In this document: positions 44,956 through 53,044 of the stretch, piece after piece
Numbering within the stretch: position 1 is the first letter of the stretch
Layout: every line of letters starts with the position of its first letter
NCBI GenBank assembly: GCA_011170375.1
Contig: DUEV01000004.1
Location: 124,001-188,000 of the forward strand
DNA length: 64,000 nt
Reading direction: 5' to 3'
DNA from: Dehalococcoidia bacterium
GTDB taxonomy: Bacteria > Chloroflexota > Dehalococcoidia > Dehalococcoidales > Fen-1064
Made by a program: the position numbers and the translations under genes
Notes under the pieces: generated by a model
The model's input: the letters and a program-made list of their open reading frames with translations, nothing else
Told to the model about the DNA's origin: nothing
The model's database searches: none

Positions 44956-46140
44956 ATGGATATTCTATCATTTCTTCGTGCAGCAAAATCGCAGGGTGCT
45001 TCTGACTTACACCTGGTCGTCTCCAACCCGCCGGTGATGCGTATTCACGGTTCGCTACACCCTCTGAGCGAGGCGCCCCCACTGACAGCCGATGATATTG
45101 ACAGTGCACTCGACTGGCTGACACAGGAAAAGGAAAGGGCCGATTTTCACCAGTCCAAGGAGCTGGATTTTGGCTGCACTATCCCTGATATTGGCAGAAT
45201 GCGCTGCAATGCGGCCAAGCAGCAAGGAACAACCACTCTTGCCATCCGCCTCCTACCACAAGCCATCCCCAGCATCGATGCCCTACTGTTGCCTCAGGTA
45301 TGCCGTGATTTGGCCCTGAAACGCCGAGGTATGCTCATCGTCAGCGGGCCCACGGGCAGCGGCAAGTCTACCACGTTGGCAGCGATGATTAACTTCCTGA
45401 ACAACCACGAAAGTCGCCGCGTCGTTACCATTGAGGACCCTGTCGAATACATCTACCCTAACCTCAATTGTACCATCAGTCAGCGTGAGCTTGGTACTGA
45501 TACTATATCCTTTGCTGAAGCGCTGAAACATGTGCTACGACAGGACCCGGATGTTATCCTGGTCGGTGAAATGAGAGACGAAGAGACAGCCGCAGCCGCG
45601 CTGTCTATCGCTGAAACCGGCCACCTTATACTTACCACCGGTCACGCCCCGAGCGCCTCTCAGGCAATTGAGCGTGTCATAGACCTCTTCCCTCCTCACG
45701 AACGCCACCTGGCTCAATCAAGACTGGCCTCTTTAATCATCGGTGTGCTTTGCCAGACCCTTGTCCCCAGAGCCGACGGCACAGGGCGAGTCCCGGCGGT
45801 TGAAATTATGCTGGCCACTCCAGCAGTAAGGAACCTCGTCAGAGATGGGAAGATCTACCAGCTCCCGAACTTAATCCACACCCACACCCGTGAAGGGATG
45901 CAACTACTTGACCAGGCTCTACTCGCCTTATACCAAGAGAAGTTAATCACTCGTGAAACCGTACTGGCCTTCTGCAATGACAATGAACAGGTGGAGAGGC
46001 GGATTGCCAGTAAGGATGAGCAAACAGACAGCCCGGCAAACGGCGATATCTCTGTGAACATGGATGCCGTTGAGTCCTGGAGCCCATCAGCTGAACAAGC
46101 ACAGCGGATGACCTCATTCCTGTCTCAGACAAACAAATAA
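44956..46140 (+). CDS. pilT: Type IV pilus retraction ATPase PilT
   Basis: A 394-residue PilT that drives pilus retraction and twitching. The N-domain has GASDLHLVVSNPPVMRIHG (about 15-33). Walker A is GPTGSGKSTTLAAMI at about 131-145. The Asp box is TIEDPVEYIYPN and Walker B is ILVGEMRDEETAAAAL (about 202). The His box is TTGHAPSASQAIERV. The tetracysteine zinc motif of PilB is absent, as expected. A 40-residue polar tail follows the usual end. AGAGGAG precedes the ATG. It is the last gene of the operon, and a terminator hairpin lies just downstream. Confidence 0.95.
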   Translation: MDILSFLRAAKSQGASDLHLVVSNPPVMRIHGSLHPLSEAPPLTADDIDSALDWLTQEKERADFHQSKELDFGCTIPDIGRMRCNAAKQQGTTTLAIRLLPQAIPSIDALLLPQVCRDLALKRRGMLIVSGPTGSGKSTTLAAMINFLNNHESRRVVTIEDPVEYIYPNLNCTISQRELGTDTISFAEALKHVLRQDPDVILVGEMRDEETAAAALSIAETGHLILTTGHAPSASQAIERVIDLFPPHERHLAQSRLASLIIGVLCQTLVPRADGTGRVPAVEIMLATPAVRNLVRDGKIYQLPNLIHTHTREGMQLLDQALLALYQEKLITRETVLAFCNDNEQVERRIASKDEQTDSPANGDISVNMDAVESWSPSAEQAQRMTSFLSQTNK

Positions 46141-46150
46141 GAATATTTTA

Positions 46151-46186
46151 AAAAGCCTGCAACCTAATTCTAGGTTGCAGGCTTTT
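46151..46186. terminator. Bidirectional terminator between pilT and the pilin gene
   Basis: AAAAGCCTGCAACCTA (46151-46166) and TAGGTTGCAGGCTTTT (46171-46186) form a perfect 16-base-pair stem with a 4-base loop. It has A/T runs on both sides, so it can end transcripts from both directions. It lies 10 bases after pilT and about 55 bases after the pilin stop. Confidence 0.9.
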
Positions 46187-46241
46187 ACTTTTTCGGGGAG
46201 TATTAATTTACCATGATGGCTAACAACAGCTAAGGCGTTGT

Positions 46242-46619
46242 CTAGGTAACACCGCCTTCGGCGTCAAACGTATAGGTACAGTCTGATTTAACAGTGCCGT
46301 CAGCGTTCAGCCCTGTCACATAGTCACTCAGCAGCAGCGGTGTGGTATCCGTTGTGACAACGAGATCCATGTCAGCGGTGGGTTGCGTCGCTGACGGACT
46401 TATCACCCCAGTGGTGCTCTCGGCCAGCATGGCCATGACCGCTGTCTGGATGTTGTGTAGTTCCGTCTCGTAGGACTCGGATTTTCCCTGGCCGATAAAC
46501 TTGCCGACATTGGGAATAGCCACGGCAGCCAGTGCACCGAGGATGGCCACTACTACCAGCAGCTCAATCAGAGTAAAACCCTTCTCCCCGAAGCGGAACC
46601 CCCTAAAAATCCGCTTCAT
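46242..46619 (-). CDS. Type IV major pilin-like protein (PilA/PulG family prepilin)
   Basis: A 125-residue prepilin. The class III signal is a basic leader of 15 residues ending in Gly, then FTLIELLVVVAILGALAAVA with the conserved Glu5, the prepilin peptidase site. A short globular head contains a pair of regions rich in Thr (QPTADMDLVVTTDTTPLLLS) and a single Cys near the end. The gene is convergent with the pil operon and shares its terminator. ATG 46619 has AAGGAGG 9 bases upstream; a GTG one codon earlier is less likely. The intergenic region upstream carries TACTTTGG repeats. Confidence 0.93.
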   Translation of the reverse strand: MKRIFRGFRFGEKGFTLIELLVVVAILGALAAVAIPNVGKFIGQGKSESYETELHNIQTAVMAMLAESTTGVISPSATQPTADMDLVVTTDTTPLLLSDYVTGLNADGTVKSDCTYTFDAEGGVT

Positions 46620-46742
46620 CACCCAAAACCTCCTTGTTTAATTACTCCTCCCTCATATCCAGATTATCACAACCATGCCGTAGTTCAATGGCCCATAAGT
46701 CATCCCCCTGCCATGAGAAAAAAGTCCCCATATCCAAGGGGT

Positions 46743-46877
46743 GACCAAAGTAAAATAACCCGCATGGTCATAAAACAGCCAACCCTGAAAAATGCCAGAT
46801 AGTACTTTGGTACTTGATACTTTGGTCAACAGGCTCCAGCCGCTCTTGACAAGTGTTACTTCCAAGCATACTTTGGT
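46743..46877. promoter_or_regulatory. TACTTTGG repeat cluster between pilin and diguanylate cyclase genes
   Basis: TACTTTGG occurs at 46803, 46818 and 46869 on the plus strand and as GACCAAAGTA, its exact complement, at 46743-46752. The copies at 46818 and 46743 share 10 bases (TACTTTGGTC). The first lies in a palindrome AGTAC-TTTG-GTACT (46801-46814), and its spacing to the second is 15. This looks like a multi-site operator controlling the divergent pilin and cyclase genes. Confidence 0.6.
46846..46874 (+). promoter_or_regulatory. Promoter of the diguanylate cyclase gene
   Basis: TTGACA (46846-46851), a 17-base spacer and TACTTT (46869-46874). The -10 box coincides with the third TACTTTGG repeat, and the first two repeats lie just upstream of the -35 box, the usual activator position. 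Confidence 0.5.
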
Positions 46878-46887
46878 AATAGGAGGC

Positions 46888-46953
46888 ATGGCAGTACAAT
46901 ACCACGGCCTATACATGCCCTACCGCTGTACTGCATGCAGGAACAGTGCATGA
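46888..46953 (+). CDS. Possible 21-residue leader peptide
   Basis: A short frame MAVQYHGLYMPYRCTACRNS plus Ala directly after AGGAGG (46881-46886). Its TGA overlaps the ATG (46950) of the cyclase gene in an ATGA junction, as in translational coupling. The ribosome site is only one base from the ATG, which is too close to be ideal. Contains a CTAC Cys pair. Could be a coupled leader or chance. Confidence 0.3.
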   Translation: MAVQYHGLYMPYRCTACRNSA

Positions 46954-48023
46954 AGCACCAAGAAGAGTTATTAGTAATCAGTCATGCCAGCACAATCATT
47001 GTTTCTGGTCTGGACATCCAGCGGATGCTGTATAGCCTCACCGAAGAACTGAGGAAGGTAATAGACATCAGCTGGGCCGCCATTACGCGAATCGAGGAGG
47101 GCAATGTTCATTTTCTAGCCCTTTGGTCCGATATCGCTTCCGCCCGTAAGGCTGGAGACCGAATACAGCTTAAAGGCACCGCCTACGAGTGGCTGGCTGC
47201 TAACAGAGTAGCTACAGTAGAGCCCGACCTTCTTCAGGAAAGCCGATTCACCACTAGTAAATACCACCTCAAGCAGGGAATTCGGTCGATTCTCTACCTT
47301 CCTCTCATAAGAGAAGATGAAGTGACCGGCAGTTTTACCCTGGCCAGCCGCCAGCCCCATAACTACAGTCCCCGCTATATCAGCATCCTCGAGCGGCTGG
47401 CCCCCTTAATCACTGCACAGGTCGAAAACGCCCGGCTCTACGGTGAGGCAGTTGAGTCAGCCCGGATTGATGAGTTAACCGGCCTATATAATCGTCGGGC
47501 GCTGAACGAGATAATAGCAAATGAAATCAAACGCTGCTCCCGTTATGGGGGCATGTTCTCGCTCATTATCCTCGACATCGATACCCTCAAGAATATCAAC
47601 GACACCTACGGACATCTCACTGGTGATGAATACCTTCGGCATGTCGGTAGCATCATCAAAGCAGCGGTAAGGAGCACTGACCAGGCCTTTCGTTATGGTG
47701 GAGACGAATTTGCCATTTTGCTAACACAGACGACAACCGATGACGCCACGGCGGTAGCCGAGCGCGTTCGTCAGCAGGTGGCTTCTGTCACCCGAGAGAT
47801 AAACATCCCGATTACGTGCAGTCTTGGCATAGCCAGTTGGCCCGCCGGTGGTCCCGGTGTCAACGACCTGATCAACGCCGCCGATACAGCACTTTATCAG
47901 GCCAAACGTAATGGCGGTAACCAGAGCAACGCCAACACCACTTTCAACCCCGAAGATTCTCAAGGAACCGAGGGCATCCCACCAAAACAGCAAAATAACC
48001 GGTTGCGTTTTTCCCAAATATAG
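46950..48023 (+). CDS. GAF-GGDEF diguanylate cyclase
   Basis: A 357-residue cytosolic enzyme that makes cyclic di-GMP from two GTP. A GAF domain (about 10-165, WAAITRIEEGNVHFLALWSD and IRSILYLPLIREDEVTGSFT) is joined to a GGDEF domain (about 175-330). The active-site loop FRYGGDEFAILL is intact. The inhibitory site RSTD lies five residues before GGDEF, so product inhibition is likely. A 30-residue polar tail follows. ATG 46950 has AGGA 7 bases upstream; ATG 46935 in the same frame is an alternative. It lies next to the pilin and pil genes, and c-di-GMP commonly controls pili. Confidence 0.92.
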   Translation: MKHQEELLVISHASTIIVSGLDIQRMLYSLTEELRKVIDISWAAITRIEEGNVHFLALWSDIASARKAGDRIQLKGTAYEWLAANRVATVEPDLLQESRFTTSKYHLKQGIRSILYLPLIREDEVTGSFTLASRQPHNYSPRYISILERLAPLITAQVENARLYGEAVESARIDELTGLYNRRALNEIIANEIKRCSRYGGMFSLIILDIDTLKNINDTYGHLTGDEYLRHVGSIIKAAVRSTDQAFRYGGDEFAILLTQTTTDDATAVAERVRQQVASVTREINIPITCSLGIASWPAGGPGVNDLINAADTALYQAKRNGGNQSNANTTFNPEDSQGTEGIPPKQQNNRLRFSQI

Positions 48024-48138
48024 TTCAAACTATCTGTGGGGATATCACTTCGAATAATGTAGAAACAATATAGATAAGATGAAATGCCTACTGAGCTAGT
48101 TCCGGATGTGAGCAAGCCTGGGGTAAGGAGCAAGAGAT

Positions 48139-48819
48139 ATGGAGAAAAACAAGATTCGGGTTCTCGTGGTTAGTCGACAATCCCTAATCCGGCACGGCAT
48201 AGCCCACTCGCTAGACAGTGCTGAGCAAGTGGAAATCATAGATTCGGTTGAGGTCAGCGATGGAGTGCTGGATAGCATAGATACTTCCCCACCGGATGTC
48301 GCCATCGTAGATATCGATGACACCAATGAACATGGCCTGATGCTGGCCCGCAGAATCAGGCAGCGCTCACCAAGCATTGGCGTTATCCTACTTACGGCGA
48401 ACCTTAACGATGACCAGCTCTTCCAGGCACTCAAGGTACAGGCCGCAGCCTGTCTAGACAAGGAAATAGGCAGCGATGAACTGGTAATGGCCGTGGAACA
48501 AATCGCCAGTGGTCAACATCCCATAAACGAGAGCCTGGCCGTCCGCCCCAGAGTAGCAGAAAAGGTGCTGTCCCAGTTCCAAAAACTTTCATGGAAGAGT
48601 GATGCTGAGGACATCCTGTCACCACTGACTCCCAGAGAGATTGAGATTCTCGACTACATAGCCAAAGGCTTCCTCAACAAACAGATTGCGATAGAATTAG
48701 GCATCAGCGAGCAAACCATTAAGAATCATGTCACTTCAATCTTGCGCAAACTTAATGCCAACGCCCGTACTGAAGCGGTAGTACTTGCCATCAAGCAGGG
48801 GGTAATCTCAATTACCTAG
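48139..48819 (+). CDS. LuxR/NarL-family regulator with degenerate receiver
   Basis: A 226-residue protein with a receiver domain and a C-terminal LuxR-type helix-turn-helix (about 158-220: LTPREIEILDYIAKGFLNKQ, then ISEQTIKNHVTSIL). In the receiver, the phosphoacceptor-like Asp is in VAIVDIDD (about 55-62) and the Lys is in ACLDKEIGS. The Mg-binding acidic pair is missing: the strand reads VLVVSRQSLIRHG where others have VLIVDDHxLVR. It may therefore not be phosphorylated normally and could be constitutively active or ligand-controlled. GTAAGGAG precedes the ATG. It follows the cyclase by 115 bases. Confidence 0.88.
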   Translation: MEKNKIRVLVVSRQSLIRHGIAHSLDSAEQVEIIDSVEVSDGVLDSIDTSPPDVAIVDIDDTNEHGLMLARRIRQRSPSIGVILLTANLNDDQLFQALKVQAAACLDKEIGSDELVMAVEQIASGQHPINESLAVRPRVAEKVLSQFQKLSWKSDAEDILSPLTPREIEILDYIAKGFLNKQIAIELGISEQTIKNHVTSILRKLNANARTEAVVLAIKQGVISIT

Positions 48820-49265
48820 TAGCTCTCAGTCTCTGGGTATGTATCCTATGATCCAATAGTAGCTAGAGCTACAGCGAGGCAAGCTGCCACATTGCCGAGT
48901 CGCCCTTCGTGCTTTCCTGGTTCGCCTGCGCCTACCCCAGTAAGGCCCTCTCTCATTCAACACCCAAATCAGCCCCTGCCCCTCCTCACATCAGTTCGTA
49001 CTAAATGACTACTCCCTTCGATTGTGCTTCCTTTGTGATGACTCAGGCTAATTTTGTGACGCTTTTGTGACCTGCTCTAACTAGACTTTAAGTACCAGTA
49101 CGAAAGAAAGGTATGTTTAGAAAACGTTTAGGATTTCACCCCTGTTTTTTAGACTTTGTTTGGTAATAGCGGCATATAGTAACTTGCGAGGATTAGTCTG
49201 GCACACCACGTGCCATAACGTGTGTCCAATAGACCATCCATCGCTAAAGTGGAACGGAGGACAGC
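48820..49265. other. Long intergenic region before the GH3-family gene
   Basis: About 445 bases without a convincing gene. It contains an inverted repeat GTAGCT-AG-AGCTAC (48859-48872), a triple TTTGTGA repeat (49032-49070), a possible -10 box TAGACT (49082-49087) and an imperfect ACACCACG/CGTGTGT inverted repeat near 49202-49226. A frame at 49160-49351 overlaps the next gene and looks non-coding. Confidence 0.5.
49032..49070 (+). promoter_or_regulatory. TTTGTGA triple direct repeat, candidate regulator site
   Basis: TTTGTGA at 49032, 49053 and 49064, spaced 21 and 11 bases, with a possible -10 box TAGACT starting 11 bases after the last copy. The spacing mirrors the TGTCAG repeats at 27781-27818 (11 then 21), and the core TTTGT(C/G)A is shared. 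Confidence 0.5.
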
Positions 49266-50876
49266 TTGAGAAGCATCAGATATCCCATGATACAGTCAGA
49301 CAATGGCCGGGTTTGGCAGAAGCACTGTGGATTCCTAGACCTCACTACTGAACAATTTATGGCTGTCCAGGAAACTCTCCTGGTCCAGCAACTCGAAAGA
49401 ATCTGGAATTCCCCGCTAGCAAGAAAGCTAATAGGTGACCGGACTCCGAGAAGTGTCAGGGAATTCCGCAGTCAGGTTCCTCTGAGCACATATCAGTATT
49501 ATGCACCTGAGTTCGAATCAGGCAACGAAGACGCCCTGCCAGAGAAGCCATTCACCTGGGCCCATACCTCGGGAGGCTCCGGCACCTTCAAACGAGTCCC
49601 CTACACTCGCGAGTTCTACTACCACACATTAGACAATCTGATGACAGCTTTCATCCTGGCCTGCTCGAAACGGAGGGGCCAAAGCGACCTAATGGAGGGT
49701 GATAAGGTGCTGTTCAATGTGGCACCAGTTCCTTACCTATCAGGAGTACTGGCTAACGGGGCATACCAAACGTTCAACCTGAAAGCCGTCATGCCTCCCG
49801 ACGAACACGACAATATGGACTTCAAGGACAAGGTAACCAAGGGCTTCGAGGTCTCCCTGAGGACTGGCGTAGATGTCCTCGTCGCCATGACCAGCGTCCT
49901 GGTCAAGCTCAGCAACGACTTCAGTGAGCTTTCCCAGAATAAAAAAAACTCGAAACTTCGCAAGCATCCCGCCGTGCTCTATCGACTCATCCGTGCCCTC
50001 CTACGCAGCAAACTGGAGCACAGGAACATATTGCCCAAGGACCTCTGGCCGGTTAAAGCCTTAATTGGCTGGGGGATTGACACCCGTAGCTATCGGGAGC
50101 AAGTCTATCAGGCCTGGGGGAGGTATCCTTATGAGCTACACGGCTGCACTGAAGCAGGGATAATAGCCCTGCAAAGCTGGAGCAAGAGTGACCTAACCCT
50201 TCTCCCAACCTCTAACTTTTACGAGTTCATCCCGGAGGAAGAATGGCTCGCATGCCGGGACAACATCTTCGCCCAACCAAGTACGGTACTGCTCCCTGAG
50301 GTAGAGCCGGGTAAACGCTACGAACTGGTCATCACCAGCTTCCACGGGATGCCATTCATCAGGTATCGCCTCGGACACCTCATCGAAATCACGGCACTGG
50401 AAGACACAGAAGCCCAGGTTTGCCTACCGCAAATCACCTTTGAAAGTAGAGCCGATGACCTGCTCGATGTCGCCGGTTTCACTAGGATGAGCGAAAAAAC
50501 AGTCGTCCAGGCAATCGCCGGCGCTAACTGCAAGCACGAGGATTGGACAATTCGTAAAGAAATCGATGGCGACAGGATTACACTTCATCTTTATATTGAG
50601 ACGGACGGTACCCGTTCAGCAACGGAGATAGCAGCAATACTACAGAGTGAGCTGACGGAGATTGATCCGGGGTATCGTGACCTGGAGCAGATGATAGGCA
50701 ATCAACCTCTTGAGGTTACAATACTAAATCCTGGTACTTTTGCAGATTATTACACCCGGAAGCAGGAGACTGGAGCCGAGTTGCTTCAACGTAAACCACC
50801 ACGGATGAACGCCTCAGATGAAGTCATTCGGGAATTATTGTATCTCAGCAGTGCCCGGGAAGTAATCAGAGTGTAG
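49266..50876 (+). CDS. GH3-family acyl-adenylate-forming enzyme
   Basis: A 536-residue protein of the GH3 auxin-responsive family, part of the ANL adenylating superfamily. The ATP-binding loop is FTWAHTSGGSGTFKRVPYT (about 98-116). The second nucleotide motif is YELHGCTEAGIIALQS (about 289), then EFIPEEEW, and the hinge motif is YELVITSFHGMPFIRYRLGH (about 356-375). Plant GH3 enzymes conjugate jasmonate, auxin or benzoates to amino acids; bacterial members are mostly uncharacterised. The N-terminal ESI-like region is short (about 30 residues before the first helix). TTG start with CGGAGGACA upstream. A repeat-rich 445-base leader precedes it. Confidence 0.85.
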   Translation: MRSIRYPMIQSDNGRVWQKHCGFLDLTTEQFMAVQETLLVQQLERIWNSPLARKLIGDRTPRSVREFRSQVPLSTYQYYAPEFESGNEDALPEKPFTWAHTSGGSGTFKRVPYTREFYYHTLDNLMTAFILACSKRRGQSDLMEGDKVLFNVAPVPYLSGVLANGAYQTFNLKAVMPPDEHDNMDFKDKVTKGFEVSLRTGVDVLVAMTSVLVKLSNDFSELSQNKKNSKLRKHPAVLYRLIRALLRSKLEHRNILPKDLWPVKALIGWGIDTRSYREQVYQAWGRYPYELHGCTEAGIIALQSWSKSDLTLLPTSNFYEFIPEEEWLACRDNIFAQPSTVLLPEVEPGKRYELVITSFHGMPFIRYRLGHLIEITALEDTEAQVCLPQITFESRADDLLDVAGFTRMSEKTVVQAIAGANCKHEDWTIRKEIDGDRITLHLYIETDGTRSATEIAAILQSELTEIDPGYRDLEQMIGNQPLEVTILNPGTFADYYTRKQETGAELLQRKPPRMNASDEVIRELLYLSSAREVIRV

Positions 50877-50928
50877 CCAAGACTGACATCAAGAATAAAA
50901 CTCTTAGGATTGTAAAAAGTAGCTGAAG

Positions 50929-52950
50929 ATGAACGATTATCTGATAATACCACTGGTAGAAATCACTCTCACCTTGGTGCTGTTAGTGGTCCTGGCAGTA
51001 AGGGGTAAGCAGCATGTCGCCAGAAGGCCCTTCTTCCTCTTCCTCTTCAGTATGAGTCTCTGGGGCACATTCATCTTCCTGATGCGTAACTCTTCAAGCC
51101 TGACCACTGCCCTGTTCTGGGAGCGATTCGTCTTCGTTGCTATACTGAGTGGTGCTTTCTTCTTCTATCGCTTCACCATCAGTCTTACTAGCACCAAACC
51201 GCGAAAAATCACCTTCTACCTGGTTCATGCTCTCTACATCACCTGCATCATCCTCATCCCAACCGACCTCATCGTTAAAGGTATGCAACCAATGTGGTAC
51301 GGCAAGGCTCCTGTTATCGGGCCACTCTTCGCCGGTTACGTTGCCAGCGCTTATGCACCGCTGGTGTTGGGACTCATTACCCTAGTGAAGCACGGCAGAC
51401 GCTCCATCAATATGGACGAGCGGATTCGCGGCCAGTATATCATCGCCGGCATGATAGTGATGTTTATCGGCGGCACTACTGACTACCTTCCACCGCTAGG
51501 CGTCAGCATGTACCCCCTCGGCATCGTTGGCAACATCGTCTTCTGTGCCCTGGCTACCATCGCCATGTTAAGGTACGACCTGCTCGAAATGAAAGTGATG
51601 CTCCGTAAGAGTATCGCTTATGCGCTGACTGGTCTACTGCTCCTGAGTGTCTTCGGTGGTCTGATATTCCTGCTCAGCAGTGTTTTTGAGACAGCACTGA
51701 GTCCTATCTCGCTGACGATTACCTTTGTCTCCGTACTCATTACTATTATCGCGATAACGCTTTTTCAGCCAGTGTTACCTATCTTCCAGAGCATCGTTGA
51801 CCGGTGGTTCTTCCGTGAGAGATATGACCACCTCCAGACTCTGAAGAGGTTTACGTCAGAAACAAAACATATCATCGACATCGACCAGCTGGCATCATCA
51901 CTGGTCACGTCGGTCGCCAACGGCATGCAAAGCCGCTCCACCTTTCTACTTTTACCATCCCCAAAGACAGGTGATTTCACTACGCATTCTTATTACGGAC
52001 AGACTCAGCCTGTAGAGTTGTCCTTTAAAGCTAACAGTCTGCTCACCCTGACCATGAAAGACCAGGATTATCCTGTCGATATCAACGACACAGACGTTAG
52101 CCCTACTCTAAGCATCCTGACGGATAATGAGAAAGCCGCTCTGGCGAGAAACCGCATCGAGTTGTTAGTATCCCTGAAAACCGATGATAATCTCGTTGGC
52201 ATATTGCTCCTTAGCAACAAGTTATCCAATCAACGATACTCACCCGAGGACCGGCACCTGTTGCAGAAAATATCGGGAGCAGTTGCCATCGGCATCGAAA
52301 ACGCCCTTGCCTATGAGAACATACAGCAGAAACATGGCGAGCTACTGGAGGCCATGGACGGCATCATCCACGCCATGTCGTTAGTCGTCGAAACTAGAGA
52401 CCCATACACTGCTGGGCATCAACAGCGAGTCGCCGACCTAGCCGCAAGCATTGCCAGGGCTATGGGTCTATCTGAATGGAATGTGAGAGGGATTCAGGTC
52501 GCTGGCTTGCTACACGACGTCGGTAAACTTTCGGTCCCCGCCGAGATCCTGAGTAAACCCGGCAGGCTGAACAAGACCGAGTTCGATATCATAAAGAGTC
52601 ACTCGAAAGTAAGCTACAACATACTGGAACTGATCGAATTTCCTTGGCCGGTTAAAGAGGCAGTCCTTCAGCACCATGAAAGGTTGGACGGTTCCGGCTA
52701 TCCTGACGGCCTGACTGGTGACGACATTATACTCGATGCCAGGATTCTCGGTGTAGCCGATGTTATTGAGGCGATATCATCCCACCGACCGTATCGCCCG
52801 GCCCTCGGCTTAGACTATGCCATGAAAGAAATCATCAGTAAAAAAGGTATTCTCTATGACCCGAAGGTAGTGGATGCCTGTATAGAACTCTATGAAGATG
52901 AAACGAGCGTGTTGCGACAGTTGCAGATGCCGGTCGCAGTTACCAGCTAG
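50929..52950 (+). CDS. Membrane sensor c-di-GMP phosphodiesterase (7TM-GAF-HD-GYP)
   Basis: A 673-residue protein. The N-terminal part (about 1-285) has eight hydrophobic segments of the histidine-kinase N-terminal 7TM type. It is followed by a GAF domain (about 310-460) and a HD-GYP domain (about 470-660). The HD motif is GLLHDVGKLSVPAEILSKPG, with HHERLDGSGYPDGLTGDDI holding the GYP triad. All metal ligands of the c-di-GMP phosphodiesterase core are visible (HD, HH, and DARILGVADVIEAISSHRPY). It would cleave c-di-GMP in response to a membrane or cytosolic ligand and opposes the cyclase at 46950. Confidence 0.92.
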   Translation: MNDYLIIPLVEITLTLVLLVVLAVRGKQHVARRPFFLFLFSMSLWGTFIFLMRNSSSLTTALFWERFVFVAILSGAFFFYRFTISLTSTKPRKITFYLVHALYITCIILIPTDLIVKGMQPMWYGKAPVIGPLFAGYVASAYAPLVLGLITLVKHGRRSINMDERIRGQYIIAGMIVMFIGGTTDYLPPLGVSMYPLGIVGNIVFCALATIAMLRYDLLEMKVMLRKSIAYALTGLLLLSVFGGLIFLLSSVFETALSPISLTITFVSVLITIIAITLFQPVLPIFQSIVDRWFFRERYDHLQTLKRFTSETKHIIDIDQLASSLVTSVANGMQSRSTFLLLPSPKTGDFTTHSYYGQTQPVELSFKANSLLTLTMKDQDYPVDINDTDVSPTLSILTDNEKAALARNRIELLVSLKTDDNLVGILLLSNKLSNQRYSPEDRHLLQKISGAVAIGIENALAYENIQQKHGELLEAMDGIIHAMSLVVETRDPYTAGHQQRVADLAASIARAMGLSEWNVRGIQVAGLLHDVGKLSVPAEILSKPGRLNKTEFDIIKSHSKVSYNILELIEFPWPVKEAVLQHHERLDGSGYPDGLTGDDIILDARILGVADVIEAISSHRPYRPALGLDYAMKEIISKKGILYDPKVVDACIELYEDETSVLRQLQMPVAVTS

Positions 52951-53044
52951 GTACATGGAGTTATAACGAACATTCCCGGCCTCAGTTCAAATAAGCTATT
53001 CCAAAGAAACAGGGGAGTAAAATAACTACCAAGGAGGCACAAAA

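Noticed and set aside
46653-46916. 87-codon leftward frame over the pilin upstream region
   Set aside because: It crosses the repeat cluster and the promoter of the divergent gene and has no protein-like features.
49160-49351. 63-codon rightward frame before the GH3 gene
   Set aside because: It overlaps the start of the GH3-like gene in another frame, and its product shows no conserved pattern.
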